Assembly: GCA_026874595.1 (NCBI GenBank)
Contig: CM049311.1
Coordinates: 75,714,453 to 75,778,452, forward strand
Direction: 5' to 3'
Source: Sipunculus nudus
Lineage: Eukaryota; Annelida; Sipuncula; Golfingiida; Sipunculidae
Length of the DNA: 64,000 nt
In this document: in pieces, positions 1-11,125 of the stretch
How positions within the stretch are numbered: position 1 is the first letter of the stretch
Layout of the letters: every line of letters starts with the position of its first letter
Notes under the pieces: generated by a model
Seen by the model: the letters and a program-made list of their open reading frames with translations, nothing else
Told to the model about the DNA's origin: nothing
The model's database searches: none
Program-made: the position numbers and the translations under genes

Positions 1-635
1 CTTGTCGATGCACCCCTGTGACCTTGACCTTTCACAAAATATTGTCAAGCATGATTTGAGATTTTCAGCAACATTCCTACTCTTTCATATGAAGGGTAAT
101 TTGTTGCAATATGTTAAAAACTTAAGAAGTAACTGAGATTTTCTTTACCCCTACCTATCCTATGATCAAGATATTCAGATTTTCATAGCCGGGGTGGTGT
201 ATTAACACATACTGTCACCAAAAAAATCGCACCATATTTTCCACTTGAATCTGCCCTTACAATAAACCAGACAGTTGTAGCTGACCACTGATACCAATAG
301 TAAGTATATGAATCATTATTGGACAGCTTGGTTAAATTTTTCACTCAAGAAAGAAAATAAGGGAGTAACATTTTTAAAGAAAATTAAGTTTCATGCACTT
401 GCCAAACTCTCTGACCTTGACCTTTCACAAAATATATTCAAGCTTGATTTGAGGTTAATACAACATTTCTACTCTTTTAAATGTGGGGCAATGTGTTACA
501 ATATATTATATACTTTAAACACAGGTTTATACATTTGCATCGCCGGAAGTGTGAATACAAACAGCTCTAACAAAAAATGCACTACTTTTCGCACTTGCAT
601 CCACCCTGATGAAAAACCAAAGATGTTAAAATGAA
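1..635 (+). repeat. Dispersed repeat, two tandem copies about 393 bp apart
   Basis: The phrase GACCTTGACCTTTCAC occurs at 20 and again at 413. In both copies it is followed by matching text: 'CAAGC.TGATTTGAG', then 'CTACTCTTT', then a GCCGG motif and a 'CACTTG' motif at matching spacing. The first copy is cut by the window edge. I see a 108-residue frame across the second copy, but it matches no family I know and its first-copy counterpart is not preserved. I infer non-coding repeat DNA. Confidence 0.6.
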
Positions 636-640
636 ACCTG

Positions 641-1480
641 GTAGCTATGGAAATTTTCCCGGTGATGGGTTCAGCATTATGCTCTGAAACCTCTCCTGGC
701 TCCTACATTATTGGTCAGGTAAATATGTTGTCCCTATGGAACTTTCATGTGTCTAGAGTGCAATACACTAAGTTATATTCGTGTCGCAAGTTCAACGCAC
801 TCGTGAGGGGCACTTTAAAGAAGCCTTGGACTACACTGGGCATTGATAAATCATTGCAGTAAAACTAGAGGATTGCCCATGTGACCTGAGAGTGCCAGCT
901 AATTTTCAACATCAGCTGTGCGTGAAGCTGCGCAAATAAGGGGTACATTTGATCCCATGCCTTTCATTTAAGCACATGATCCTTAAAATACCATCCCGTG
1001 AACGGGTGCCTAGATTGTTTTCCCTGATTCCGTTGCTGGCTGAAGTTTTCGATTTGATGAACTGGTCGCATGTTTCTCAGAGAACACAGCTGGCATATCG
1101 CGGACGATATGCTTGATAACATGAATTTAATTGTCCTCTAACAGGGATCAGAATATGAGAAATGTACCGTAAAACATAGCACAGATATAATTTTAAATGT
1201 CAGTGTTATGCAATTACCAGGTATCCAAAGATGATTCAAAGACCGCTGTTTGCTTTTTCACTGTGATTGTCCATACGTAAATGTACAATGAGATTTGAGC
1301 TACTGGTTCAAAACCAACCATATAGACATACGTCTAGACAAGTACAATGTTTATATCAAGACAAAAGAAGCAAAACATTTTCTCTCAGGTAAAACATAAA
1401 TCGTAGGCCCTTCCTGTAGACATGCTTGATCGGGATATTCATGTCCAGCCGTGATTACTACCACTGGCAAGTCAAACCTC
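641..1480. other. No recognisable feature
   Basis: Mixed-composition DNA. A 71-residue frame at 647-862 has no recognisable motif and no supporting splice or domain signal. Nothing else is visible. Confidence 0.5.
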
Positions 1481-1489
1481 TTTATATCA

Positions 1490-1680
1490 GTTATCCTTAC
1501 TTCCGCCAAAGGGCGAGTTATATGTTTTTGCTGGTGTTGGTTTGTCTGTAAGCAACAATACTCAAAACGAATTTTGATGACATTTTCAGGATAGCTCGGC
1601 AATGATACAAGGAACAATAGACCTAGATCGTCTGAATCGAGGAACTGGTTTAAAGAAAACTGCTGCATTTTTTTCTTTAT
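1490..1680 (-). repeat. Dispersed 'GTTATGTTTTTGC' repeat of mollusc type
   Basis: The segment starts with CCGCCAAAGG, then reads GTTATATGTTTTTGCTGGTG, TTTTGATGACATTTTCAGG, a 'GGCAATGATACAAGGAAC' block and a 'GGAACTGGTT' block. I recognise this order from a repeat common in invertebrate genomes, where the text describes an untranslated mobile repeat. The minus-strand 105-residue frame across it is therefore probably not a gene. Family assignment is from memory and needs a repeat-library search. Confidence 0.5.
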
Positions 1681-1689
1681 AATTTTATT

Positions 1690-2125
1690 TTGGCAAGGGT
1701 AACCGCCTCCATCGTTTAATACAGACTTATCTTATTCTAAACCTAAGTATGTACATCTTCAGGGTTTCTATTACGGTTTAGGACTACATGACAGGGCGGT
1801 AGCACTTGCTTCCTATCATTTTTTTTTTTTTTATTTATTATCCTGATGTCAGCTAGGCCATGTGTCTACCGCACCTGCAAGTCCTGGGTGTGTTATCATC
1901 CCCATTGCTGGGTCATAACACCGAGGAACCACCAAAGACCCACTCGTATTTGTATAATACACGCCTGTGGGGCACTGCCTTCCCATTAAGCCTGCAGCAC
2001 TCAACCTGGGTAGGGGCCGACCGTGAAAAAAAAAAAACACACGGCCTCGGCTGAGATTCGAACTCACGACCTAGTTCAGTCATTTTGTAACATGAACTAA
2101 CACAAATTGCAACAAAAGCCATTCC
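1690..2125 (-). mobile_element. tRNA-derived SINE-like element, copy 1
   Basis: On the minus strand the element opens with a tRNA-like head. An A-box-like TTAGTTCATGTTA lies near 2102-2090 and a B box GAGTTCGAATC at about 2063-2053. An A-rich/T-rich tract at 2026-2037 and a body of about 330 bp follow. The body recurs without the tRNA head at 7445-7835, sharing 'GTCTACCGCACCTGCA', 'GACAGGGCGGTAGCAC' and 'AACCGCCTC' blocks in the same order. Head plus body structure is typical of pol III-transcribed SINEs. It is non-coding, and the short frames on both strands here are chance. Confidence 0.6.
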
Positions 2126-2129
2126 AATT

Positions 2130-2430
2130 TGTTTTGAACCCGAGAAGGTATCCTTTTGAACATATGAAAGTCCTACGATAATCTCCTGGGGGAAAGCAGT
2201 TATTTTGGAACATCCGAAATGGCCGCCAGAAGGCCTAGAATTTACAAAGTTTAATTTTTCAAAAGGGTATAACTATATGTAATACAACAGTTTTAGGGGT
2301 TTTTTGGGGGGTCGCAGAATCCAACCCTTGCCTTTTTTTCCAAATTTAAGGATTCCAATATGTAGGGCTAATGTGGAAACGGTCTGAAGCATAGGGAGCG
2401 GTGGGGGTGGGGCTGGTAGCACGACTCAGT
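2130..2430. other. No recognisable feature
   Basis: Contains a short G-rich stretch near 2398-2418 but no coding, RNA or repeat structure that I can support. Confidence 0.5.
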
Positions 2431-2439
2431 AGACATTTT

Positions 2440-2640
2440 AATTGGGTAGGTAACACTAACTTGATAATGTGTAGCGCTCACCTATCCTGTTGCACTTCTA
2501 TCGTAGTAAATAGATATTCAATAAACATGCAGGGGAATTGACCGATATGCTGTTTGAAAAGGGAGTTTTTCTCGCTCAAAGTAGGTGTTGTTAGAAAGTA
2601 TACTAAAACAGCCACGATTGGTATGGTTTATGTCAAGTGA
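2440..2640 (+). repeat. Fragment of a dispersed family shared with 21.9 and 28.5 kb
   Basis: The series 'CATGCAGGGG..TTGACC.ATATGCT', 'TCTCGCTCAAAGTAGGTGTTG', 'TTAGAA' and 'TGGTATGGTTTATGT' matches blocks in the same order at about 22200-22320 and 28785-28905. The right end runs directly into the decayed cysteine-rich frame at 2639. This suggests that the family is the degraded 3' part of a protein-coding mobile element. Confidence 0.5.
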
Positions 2641-2785
2641 TGAGGCGCCTGCTTCTGAAATGCTCCAACAGGTTATTAGATGCAACTGTCAGACTAACTG
2701 CAGCACCGTCAGATGCACGTGCAAAAAGAATCATATAGCGTGCACCCTGACTTGTTGAAACTTCAGGGGCTCTAGATGCGCACAG
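2639..2785 (+). pseudogene. Decayed CXC-type cysteine-rich tail of a transposon protein
   Basis: The forward frame from 2639 reads acidic/Ala-Pro residues, then a hydrophobic helix (MLQQVIR). A cysteine pattern follows: CNCQTNC (from 2681), RCTCKKN, ACTLTC, and after an in-frame TGA the residues NFRGSRCAQ. The spacing C-x-C-x3-C-x5-C-x-C-x6-C-x3-C followed by (G)N(C)RGxxC is the pattern of CXC/tesmin-like zinc-binding tails. I know such tails at the C-terminus of many uncharacterised invertebrate transposon-like proteins. The TGA falls where that pattern normally has Gly, so this copy is broken. No upstream ORF survives. The dispersed repeat just upstream (2440-2640) is probably the same element. 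The assignment rests on the cysteine spacing, not on a search. Confidence 0.5.
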
Positions 2786-3194
2786 GGTTTCCAGCGGTCA
2801 GGGAAAGTCAGGGAAAATATTATGTTTTCAAGGAGAGGGTATTTCATAAGAGGTCATGGAATTTTATGATGAATATGTAAGTCAGTGAAAAGTCAAGGAA
2901 TTTTTAATGGCTATGGCGACTGTAGTTTATTATCAGGTAGGAAGGCCTTTTCATCTCGAGCTAGCATTCAATAGTTTCATACTACATCATCATTTTCTTT
3001 TCAATTAAAGTTGTGTCGTGTATCTATGTATAATCTTATTTTCCTTTGATTTCTGTACACACATGTAAGTTGATTTGGATAGCATTGATACACAAAATGT
3101 ATACATGTAGCACCAACCATTTATGAAAGGCCACCTGTTTCTTAGCAATAATGCATAACTTATATGTAGTACTACTAAAACGTTTTACACAAGG

Positions 3195-3532
3195 ACATGA
3201 ATCTGCACAGGTAACAAAAACAAAGGCAGAACCGAGTGCAATTACTTTGATCCACTGAAGTCATTTGTACCAGCTAAAAGTTCGGGAATAGAGAGGGAAG
3301 ACCAGGTAAAGGGAATGCTAACAAAACGTTTGCTGGTCGGGCATTCTCAACATGTTGACCTTCTCTTCGAAATGAACTTCCTAATGATGTTAAATGCAGC
3401 GAAAATATTGACTTCATTTAAAGAAAATTGAAAACGTTTCTTTTTCGACTAAGTTTATATTAAATTTAAACTCTTGTGTCATAATTTCATAATACATTTT
3501 AGTACTTTATAAAGGGCCATTGTATATATATA

Positions 3533-3592
<60 letters not shown>
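3195..3592 (+). mobile_element. 5'-truncated non-LTR retrotransposon, 3' end
   Basis: The forward frame at 3311-3463 reads KTFAGRAFSTC, stop, PSLRNELPNDVK, then KLKTFLFRLSLY and a stop. It matches the C-terminal signature of CR1/L2/Jockey-type ORF2 proteins: 'RAFSvaaPxLWNxLPxxIK...FKxKLKTxLF'. The Trp of LWN is Arg here and two in-frame stops (3356, 3419) break it, so it is dead. A short 3' UTR (TTTATAAAGGGCCATTG) leads directly into a TA repeat at 3522-3592. This agrees with the habit of these clades of ending in short tandem repeats. Only the last few hundred bases of the element are present. Confidence 0.6.
3522..3592. repeat. TA microsatellite
   Basis: About 70 bp of nearly pure TA dinucleotides. 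It begins at the 3' end of the non-LTR retrotransposon remnant and may be its terminal repeat, expanded. Confidence 0.9.
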
Positions 3593-3595
<3 letters not shown>

Positions 3596-6500
3596 GTAGG
3601 CGCTATATTAAATGAATGAAGTATGAGTTTAGAAGTCAGAGATTTTTTCTGAGTTCAATGCTGACAACCCTGCGTAACTCCCAAAAGACATTTGGATGGA
3701 CAAGATGACGTCTAATTTAACATGTGATCATTACAATCTACATGATTTTATTGATATGGTGATTTAAACCAGGGACCCGTGGGTCAAAGGGCTCAGTTGT
3801 TGACAGCTCAGCGGTCGACACGTTTGTTCAATAAATCCTAATACCATAATCCTAATTTTCATACCATTTTTCTTTCAATTTTATACAGTTGTCATATAAC
3901 TAACGTCCCAAGTCCACAGGTGCATGGACTTTATGTTTGGGGAGGGGTTCGGAGGCGATGAATGAGAGGAGTTTCAATATTTCGGTATATACATATGGGA
4001 TATGAAAATTTAATTCAACATTTCGTACAGGAAAAAGGTAAATGCATAATTACTGAATATTTAGAAATGCACAGACGGACAGGTAGACGAACAAGGCTGA
4101 TAACTTTATCTCTCATTCTCCTTAGGCAGGAAAATAATGATCATAAGTTTGCATTAGATCCTCACTTTTTATTTTATCTTTTTTGTTAATAATTTCATAC
4201 ATTTGCAATAAAACATAAATATTTTTGGATTTACCTGTATAAGTCAATTTGAAATTCAAATTATCATCATCATTTATCGCTAATTTTGCTCATATAACAT
4301 CAATTTATGTATTCAGCCCGATTAAATCTTATTCCGAATCATAACTTGATAAGAATTAATCAAAAGGAAATTTGTTTCTTTGAAAGTGCCACAATACCAC
4401 AAGATGGGAACATTTAGATTACATCGGAGATAAAACAGCTTTTCAGTTTTGGAAATACAGTTCGAACAATTACAATTAATCCATTACACTTGATTTATAT
4501 TGCTGTGGGGGTGGAATGGGGAGTGATTTGAGAATACTGTGGACCCTTTGACAGCAGGGTTATTCCTGAGTAATGCATTTCTAATCAGGTATGCAGGCAA
4601 TGCTGTATTAAGTGACCTCCAGTGACCAGCAGTGGGCAGTTATGATCTTGACAATGCAAGTGACTACAAAAGCCCCCCCCCCCCCCCCCAAAAAAAAAAA
4701 AAATCAATAACTAGCCTTTGTTTGGGAGTTTTTTTTACAAATTTCATATATTAACAGTTTAAATTCTCATGTGTAAAAATCAAATCGGCAGTGCTTACAG
4801 GAAAAAAATGTGCCATGATCAAAGTTGGTCGAAATTCAAGGTAGTGTTTCTGCACTTATGCTAATAAGTTAAAGAATTTACAAAATTTTGATCTAATTTC
4901 TTTCATAACATTAAATCTTTATTAAATAATTGCATCCTAGAAAACAATCTCCAACTATAGCATTTACTGTGAAGACAGAAAATATATTTCTTGCCAATTT
5001 GATAAGGTAACTAATCAATGTTTCGTTCCATAACTTTTACAAATTATGTATTATTGACCTAATCTTTGTACCGTTCATAGGAAATATATAGCGGAAATTT
5101 ATTAATATTTATAAATATGAACAAACACAGACGAGCGGTTTTGATATTAGGCAAGCATGAAGTGTAACGACAGGGTTTTCCTTTATTTCTTGAAGGACAA
5201 AAGTCGCATTAGCCCAATTTGGGGCTAGGTAGGGGATTAATGAAAACTTAAGGACATCAAACTGTATGTCATTTTTTATAATTTGTAGGTCTAATGGTTC
5301 GAAACGTGCCAGTCTAACGGACTTAATTATAGACGGACGCAGGGATGACAGACATTCGACCATAACTATAGCTTAAATTACAGAACTAAAATGCAACGTC
5401 AGCTGAACTAAAATTGTAATTTATGTCAACAGTTTGGACAGTGTTAAGGGTTCCAGGAGATATTGTTGCCATTTTCAGATAGTGTTTCTCATGATGTCCC
5501 TTTAATTCACAGATTGTTGATTATTTTTTAAAATCTTTACCATAGTGTCTTAATCACTTTTTTTTTTTAAACCACTTGAACAAGAATAAGCATGACGATA
5601 AATAAGAGATCATTCATACAATACCGTTTGAACGCTGATGTATGGTGAAACAAAAGGTATTTTCTGCACTGTCAAATTTGATTATTTTTAAACTTTCCCC
5701 CACACAATTGCTAAGGCCTTTTTTACATTACGGCCAAAGAAAGGAATCAAAATCAGGTGATTTTGCTTTTGTTGCAATTTGTGTAAGGTTATTTCGGGTA
5801 AAATGCCTGTACTAATTTCCCGGCTTTGCGTCCTGCGCTCTACCCCTGAGCCTCAGAAGCCGGAAACTGCTGCATCTATGACATTGCCTTTTGGGGTAAC
5901 AAGCTGCCTTGGCGGTGGTATGCGCTCTCTGAGTTCAATCAAAACAATAACATCATTTTTCTGTTGACTGGCCTTGATTCGTTCCCACTTGGACAGACAA
6001 ATTCATAAGACAATTAAGGGATGCCCATTCAAATAATTTAACCTTTGAGATTGTGAGTGTCACCATGATATTGTGCAGCACATCACTGTTCATGGCCACG
6101 TGCACCAAATGTAACCGACAGTCAATAATCAATATGTTCCCTTGTAAATATCTTGAAAATATTCACCTTACTATAGCAAATTGTTTAAGGAGATATACAA
6201 GTGTATTTTGGCCATAGTTGCTGTCTAAAGCCGGCCTCCCATCAACCATTTTCTTTTGTTGCTTTTGCTAGCAGATTTTTTCAAGCGTCCAGAATAAATC
6301 TTCCAGTCTCGCTACATGACGGGGGAATGTCTGCAGATCACCAGATTTTTCGGTCATTTTAGTCATTCCTGATTTCCTAGTTCCAGAAAAACAACAGCCG
6401 GAAAAATCGCTAGGTGGGAGGTGCGCTTTAAGGCACTCTCCCCTTGCATCACATTACACGGTCGTCGCATTACGCTCCTAAACAATAAAAAATAATTGGA

Positions 6501-7070
6501 CCATTTTGCAGTTTGCCCAATCGTCTCAATGATAACTTATTCTTTAACAGGTAACCTCTTTTAATGTGGTCACTTGAAGATCATAGCTTTAGCCTTTACG
6601 TTACGAACAAAGTTGGACGGAATTATGTCGGCATAAAATTACGCATGCCTGCCATTTCTGTCCTCCTGTCCGTTTTTATGTTGGTAGCTTATATTCTACA
6701 TCCATTGCTTCCAAGCACAAGGTTTGTCCGCCTACGTGAAGACCAACTTGGATCCTGGACCGAGGATTCTGGATCCTGGACCATGTTTTCATTACGTTTA
6801 CCGTAGGAAGGCTCTAAACTTCACAATGTTTATGAAGGGAGAAGGATTTTTATTCACTATAATAAATATGTTTGCAAACATATATTATATATTGCCTCAT
6901 TTTTTTATTTATATTAGATTACATCAAGCATATAAAGTAGGATATAATTAGCGTTTTTTTTTTAATTTGTTGATTTTTATTTGTCTATTTCTTTAAATAC
7001 CTTAATACAAATTACAACATAAAGAGTTACATAATTTTATATTCATTTATTAATTTTCAAATTTGTTTAT
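3593..7070. other. AT-rich DNA without supported genes
   Basis: Short frames only (for example 3962-4189, 5109-5363 and 6564-6806), none with a recognisable domain. Noted inside: a C17-A14 homopolymer junction at 4673-4703, and a short direct duplication of GGATCCTGGACC-like words at 6750-6782. Nothing else is supported. Confidence 0.5.
4673..4703 (+). repeat. C17 then A14 homopolymer tract
   Basis: Seventeen C followed directly by fourteen A. It is one of at least ten G/C homopolymers of 12 bases or more in this AT-rich window. Confidence 0.9.
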
Positions 7071-7078
7071 ATTACTTG

Positions 7079-7258
7079 GGCATCTGGTCAGTGTATTTTA
7101 CTCCAGGAAAGGATGTAGTTTATACATACTCCAGCTGCGGGACGGTCCAGGTTTTTGTCTATCCTCTCAGTGAAGAAGGTGATCCACTTCCTGTCGATCG
7201 ACCGCTGGTACAACGCCAGCCTCGTGTTATGTTTAATGGAAGCAGCCGCGCCATTTAA
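7079..7258 (+). other. Weak coding-like frame, unrecognised
   Basis: A frame of about 60 codons ending in TAA at 7258 is GC-richer than its surroundings. It includes TPGKDVVYTY and EEGDPLPVDRP, so codon use is less AT-biased than in random frames nearby. There is no convincing start, splice pair or family match. It could be an exon remnant or part of an unrecognised repeat. Confidence 0.2.
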
Positions 7259-7444
7259 GATATCTGTGAACGTCTAAATCTGTATTCTTGTCATATATTC
7301 TCATGAAAATCGAACGACGTTTTACTTGCCATAAGACTCACCTCAGCAAGCAAGGAAGAGATTTATATACAACCATGCTGAGGAAAATGAAAACTGAAAG
7401 GAATAATATAATGTCAAACGCAAACGTTTAACGGAAAAAAGGCT

Positions 7445-7835
7445 ATCTTTAAGATTTGTTTGGTGGAGGTAACCGCCTCTATTTTTATTCTTACTTATCC
7501 AATTCTTACGCTAAGTGTTCACATCGGCAGAGTTCCATTCGGTTCGGAACAAGAGGACAGGGCGGTAGCACTCCATTCTTCTCATTTCATTTTATATCCT
7601 GATGACACCAAGGTCCGGTGTCTACCGCACCTGCAGGTCATTGGTATGTAATCATCCGTATTGCTATTGTCTACCGCACCTGCAGGTCATTGGTATGTAA
7701 TCATCCGTATTGCTAGGTCATACACAGAGAAACCACCGAAAGACGCACTCGTTAGTGTGTGATACACGGCTGTTGGGCACAGCCTTCCTATTTGGCATGC
7801 GGAGCGCTCACTCTGAGAGGGGCCGTGAAAATCTC
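7445..7835 (-). mobile_element. SINE-like element body, copy 2 (headless)
   Basis: Shares ordered blocks with 1690-2040: 'AACCGCCTC', 'AGGACAGGGCGGTAGCAC', 'GTGTCTACCGCACCTGCA', 'GAAACCACC.AAAGAC.CACTCG' and 'GGGCACAGCCTTCC'. The tRNA-like head seen in copy 1 is missing. A 51-bp internal tandem duplication, visible as 'CTACCGCACCTGCAGGTCAT' at 7621 and 7672, is specific to this copy. Confidence 0.6.
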
Positions 7836-7839
7836 ATTA

Positions 7840-8790
7840 TCTGTGTCATTATACCCGCCTTAACCAAGCACAGACTAGAGTTTGCAGAGACCCCTGGCGG
7901 AGGTATATATATGTTGTTTGGTTGCTCCTACATTAAAGTTTAAAAAGAACATAGATAATCTAGATGAAAAATGCGACGATGCTTCAGGTGTACGCTCTGA
8001 TTGTTGTTAGGGCCCCCTGTGGTCATCACCAAGGGAATAATATATTCGTTACGCATATTTGAGGCACCTAATCGCTAAGCACCTGATCGAGGTGTGGTCT
8101 ATGCAGTAAAATTTGTAGAATTAAGTACCGGCAATTGACTGGCCATGTTGCAGAGATTACCGAGACAAGACCCATGACTATACTTATTAAAACAAACCTC
8201 GTCGGGCCAAGGCCACTGGTAAGGATGCCACGTGAAATCTGATTAATCCTTGTGCACTCGAAAGATAGGACTGGGATAGAACAAAGTGACAACAAGCATT
8301 TAGTTTAGTATTTCTCAGGTTCAGTGTATTATTATTCTTACATTGAAGAGCTCTCTAGCAAATCTTTGTATTCCATCCGTGCATAATGCTGTAGTCACTG
8401 AATGTGAGAAGGCACAGTATGCGGTAAGAGTAGTTACTAATACATAAGGATGTCTAAGTCCACACATACTGACGATGGTCCCTCTGGTGTTGCATCCCCA
8501 CCCGCAATAGGCCGATTATCAATGCATTACCTTTCTAAAAAGAAAAAAACTATGTTTTTTTCAATGGTCCATCCTTGATTTTTAAAGGATAGGCCCATAG
8601 CCGGTTGATGGCACTGTCTATTGAATGAGGATGAAGGTATCCATACGACAGGAATGATATGTTATTATTGGAAATTCTGTATTTCAGGTTTAACTTACAT
8701 GGGGATTTGATAAATCCTGAAGTCATAACCTGTCGTTATGACATTAAAGCAAATCGCTAAGGTTTAAGCGAGATTTCACCATTATAACAT
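7840..8790. other. No gene; contains one half of a repeat pair (8100-8270)
   Basis: No supported ORF. The stretch around 8190-8250 (ACCTCGTCGGGCCAAGGCCA and following) resembles 9980-10050 in the same orientation, so it is probably a dispersed repeat fragment. Confidence 0.4.
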
Positions 8791-8794
8791 TGAG

Positions 8795-8900
8795 ACATGG
8801 GCGAGATTCCAACCGGCGACCTTCAGCTCCAAGTCCAACGCCTTTTATATATATATATATATATAACCACTACGTCCTATCCCAGTCAATCCTTGAATTA
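8795..8900 (-). mobile_element. tRNA-like SINE head with a TA tract inside it
   Basis: Read on the minus strand: an A-box-like TAGTGGTTA, then a TA microsatellite, then AAGGCGTTGGACTTGGA, and a B-box-like GTCGCCGGTTGGAATCTCGC. Apart from the TA insertion (8845-8866) the order and spacing match a tRNA-derived SINE promoter. The TA tract sits between the A box and the anticodon-stem region. The B box has GG in place of the usual TTCG core, so it is probably not functional. Confidence 0.5.
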
Positions 8901-9806
8901 GTGCAAGCTAGTAGGCTGCCTTATGTTCGGGTATTCGGTCAGTTTACCTTACCGTAAATCGTTTAGGAATTTGGTAACACAATTTTCAGGAAATCGGTCA
9001 TCACGGAATCCCTATCCTGAAATGTGACATGTCTGTTAGTCTCTGTCCCCTGAATAAAATATTCCTTTTCCATCAAGGCCTATGTTACTTAACTGCCGAA
9101 CTTTAGTTTATAAAGTTCGAGTTTTATCACAGGATGTAAAAACACTGAATTTCATAATATGATTACGTTTTTATCACTTGATACCCTTTGCGAATCTAGA
9201 AATTCGAAGAAAATCAGGTCATCACAGAAATCAGGCTGATACTGTATATATTATTGGGTAACATAAAGAATCAAGCAAGAATTCTAATGTCTCAAAGTTA
9301 AATCATCAGGCATGAGGAGAATATGGGGATTTCAATATATCTTCCATTACCTTAAAAGTATTCCCCGTATAATCAAAAGCTGATAATGCCCCAGGTTTCA
9401 AAAGGGCGTCCTGCCTTATTGTGATACCAGGAAAGTTGACCTCCAGACCCTGCACTTAAAATCTCATTCTCATATTTTAACATAATTATTTAGCTATTGT
9501 GTGTCTGTGAGGGTGATGGTGTGATTGGGAAAAATATTGGAACAAGATTATTGATGGGTTTACGCAGATCGTGTGTGGAGGTGGATCCCAAACCAATGAA
9601 GAATTTATAAAAAGTTCGAGAGGAGCTTGAATGAATGCCGAACCAGTGCTGTCTGTGATCCTAAATGGTTCTACAAATAATTAAATTTTAGAGGCGATGT
9701 GTGTGTTATATAATCCACCATAGCTGAAGATATTAGCTCCCCAGACTTTTGTCTACGGTGCCTAGGAAAACATTGTCTTGGAATCACACAATCCTTGACA
9801 TCAATA

Positions 9807-10121
9807 TTAGGCGAAAGATTGCTTTAAGTACATCTTTATGAGGTGTCTAATACAATACCACTTCAAACACGTCAGTGGAGTTTTGTCTACGGAGGCCAAC
9901 ATGTGGATTTTGCGAAAGTAAAATGTCCGTGAAGAGTTGAAGAGATTATCGATAAAGTACCCACGACGATTCAAATTATCGTGGACCTCGTGGGGCCAAA
10001 GGCACTGGCGAGGACGGCAAGTGGTAATCTGCGGTACGGCTGTGACATTGTGGAGAAAGGACGGCTGCTCCCTGGTAATGAAGCCCACAATGACTGATTG
10101 AGCTGACTCAGTCAGGTACAC
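9807..10121 (-). repeat. Dispersed repeat fragment with a 104-codon minus frame
   Basis: The plus-strand words ACCTCGTGGGGCCAAAGGCA, 'CACTGGCGAGGA.GGCA' and 'GGTAATCTG' match 8190-8250 in order. The minus strand is open for 104 codons, including VPQITTCRPRQCLWPHEVHD and later a Cys/His-rich end. The corresponding frame in the 8.2-kb copy is broken. I infer a decayed mobile-element ORF of unknown family, because similarity between the copies supports a repeat more than a host gene. Confidence 0.35.
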
Positions 10122-10969
10122 AAGGACTGTCAGTATAATCTATCATGCACTACATACCATTACTGGTTTCGTAAAGTCACGCTTATTCTGCATTTATGGC
10201 TGCATTCTAGAACTCTTTTTCATTTTTCTGGTATTAAACCTGAATAAACCTGAAACTATCTGAAGGAGGAAGTATTTTTCTAAGAATTCTGAAATAAACA
10301 AGGTAAAAAGTGAAAGAAAACTATGAAAGATATCCTGTTGGACAAACTGAAATGTCAAATAAGCTACACGTTTTCGCAAGCCAACCAGGACCCCGCCCCC
10401 TCCCCCCCCCCCCCCCGCCTCCCTAAAGAAAAAAAAAGGAGATCAAAACTGTAAAGTCTTATTTACAGTCACACGATCACGCTACTGCATGTACTGGTAG
10501 TAAGATATCGTAGTGAAATATCATACTGAATCATATGTAAACTACAAATATATAACCACAACAAATAAATTAATCAAACGGAGGGGTTTTTAATATCCCT
10601 ATCCTGTTTTGAATATTGACTAATTTTAACATAATTATCTTCTTCGATATAAACAGGATGCAGGCTTCGGAAAATGAAACGATCGCATTAACACGGATCG
10701 TGAAGTGATAAATTACTAGCGGATGACAAAGAAATATCGATTTTCTCGGCAGAACCCCCGGGTCTTGTCACCAGGTGCAGCTTATATAAATTATATATAT
10801 ATACATATATTTATTTACTTATTAATTTATAATCATTGTTATACATGTAAAAGTTCATTACATCACAGGGAAAGCGTTCTACCATGAAGGGAGCATTAAT
10901 AATGTACGCTTAACGGTTATCTTGACCTCATAATATTGTGCAAAAATACTGTTTCGTAAGGACAATTTT

Positions 10970-11125
10970 AAGCTGTGCTCACTCCTCAGACCTCAGGTAC
11001 ACAGTTAAATGATCAAATTAATCCAACCTTTTTAAACGAACTATATACACATATTTTATCATTTCAGTGTGTACCTTAGGAGTGATCACAGCTTAAAGCT
11101 GTCCTTAGGAAACAGTTTTGTCATA
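10970..11125. repeat. Imperfect inverted repeat (possible MITE or hairpin)
   Basis: 'GACAATTTTAAGCTGTGCTC' near 10961-10980 is mirrored by 'GTGATCACAGCTTAAAGCTG' at 11081-11100. Flanking words 'CTCAGGTACACA' and 'TGTGTACCTTAGGAGTGA' are also complementary. Arms are about 40 bp around an AT-rich centre of about 70 bp. This is seen by eye and the exact ends are uncertain. Confidence 0.45.
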
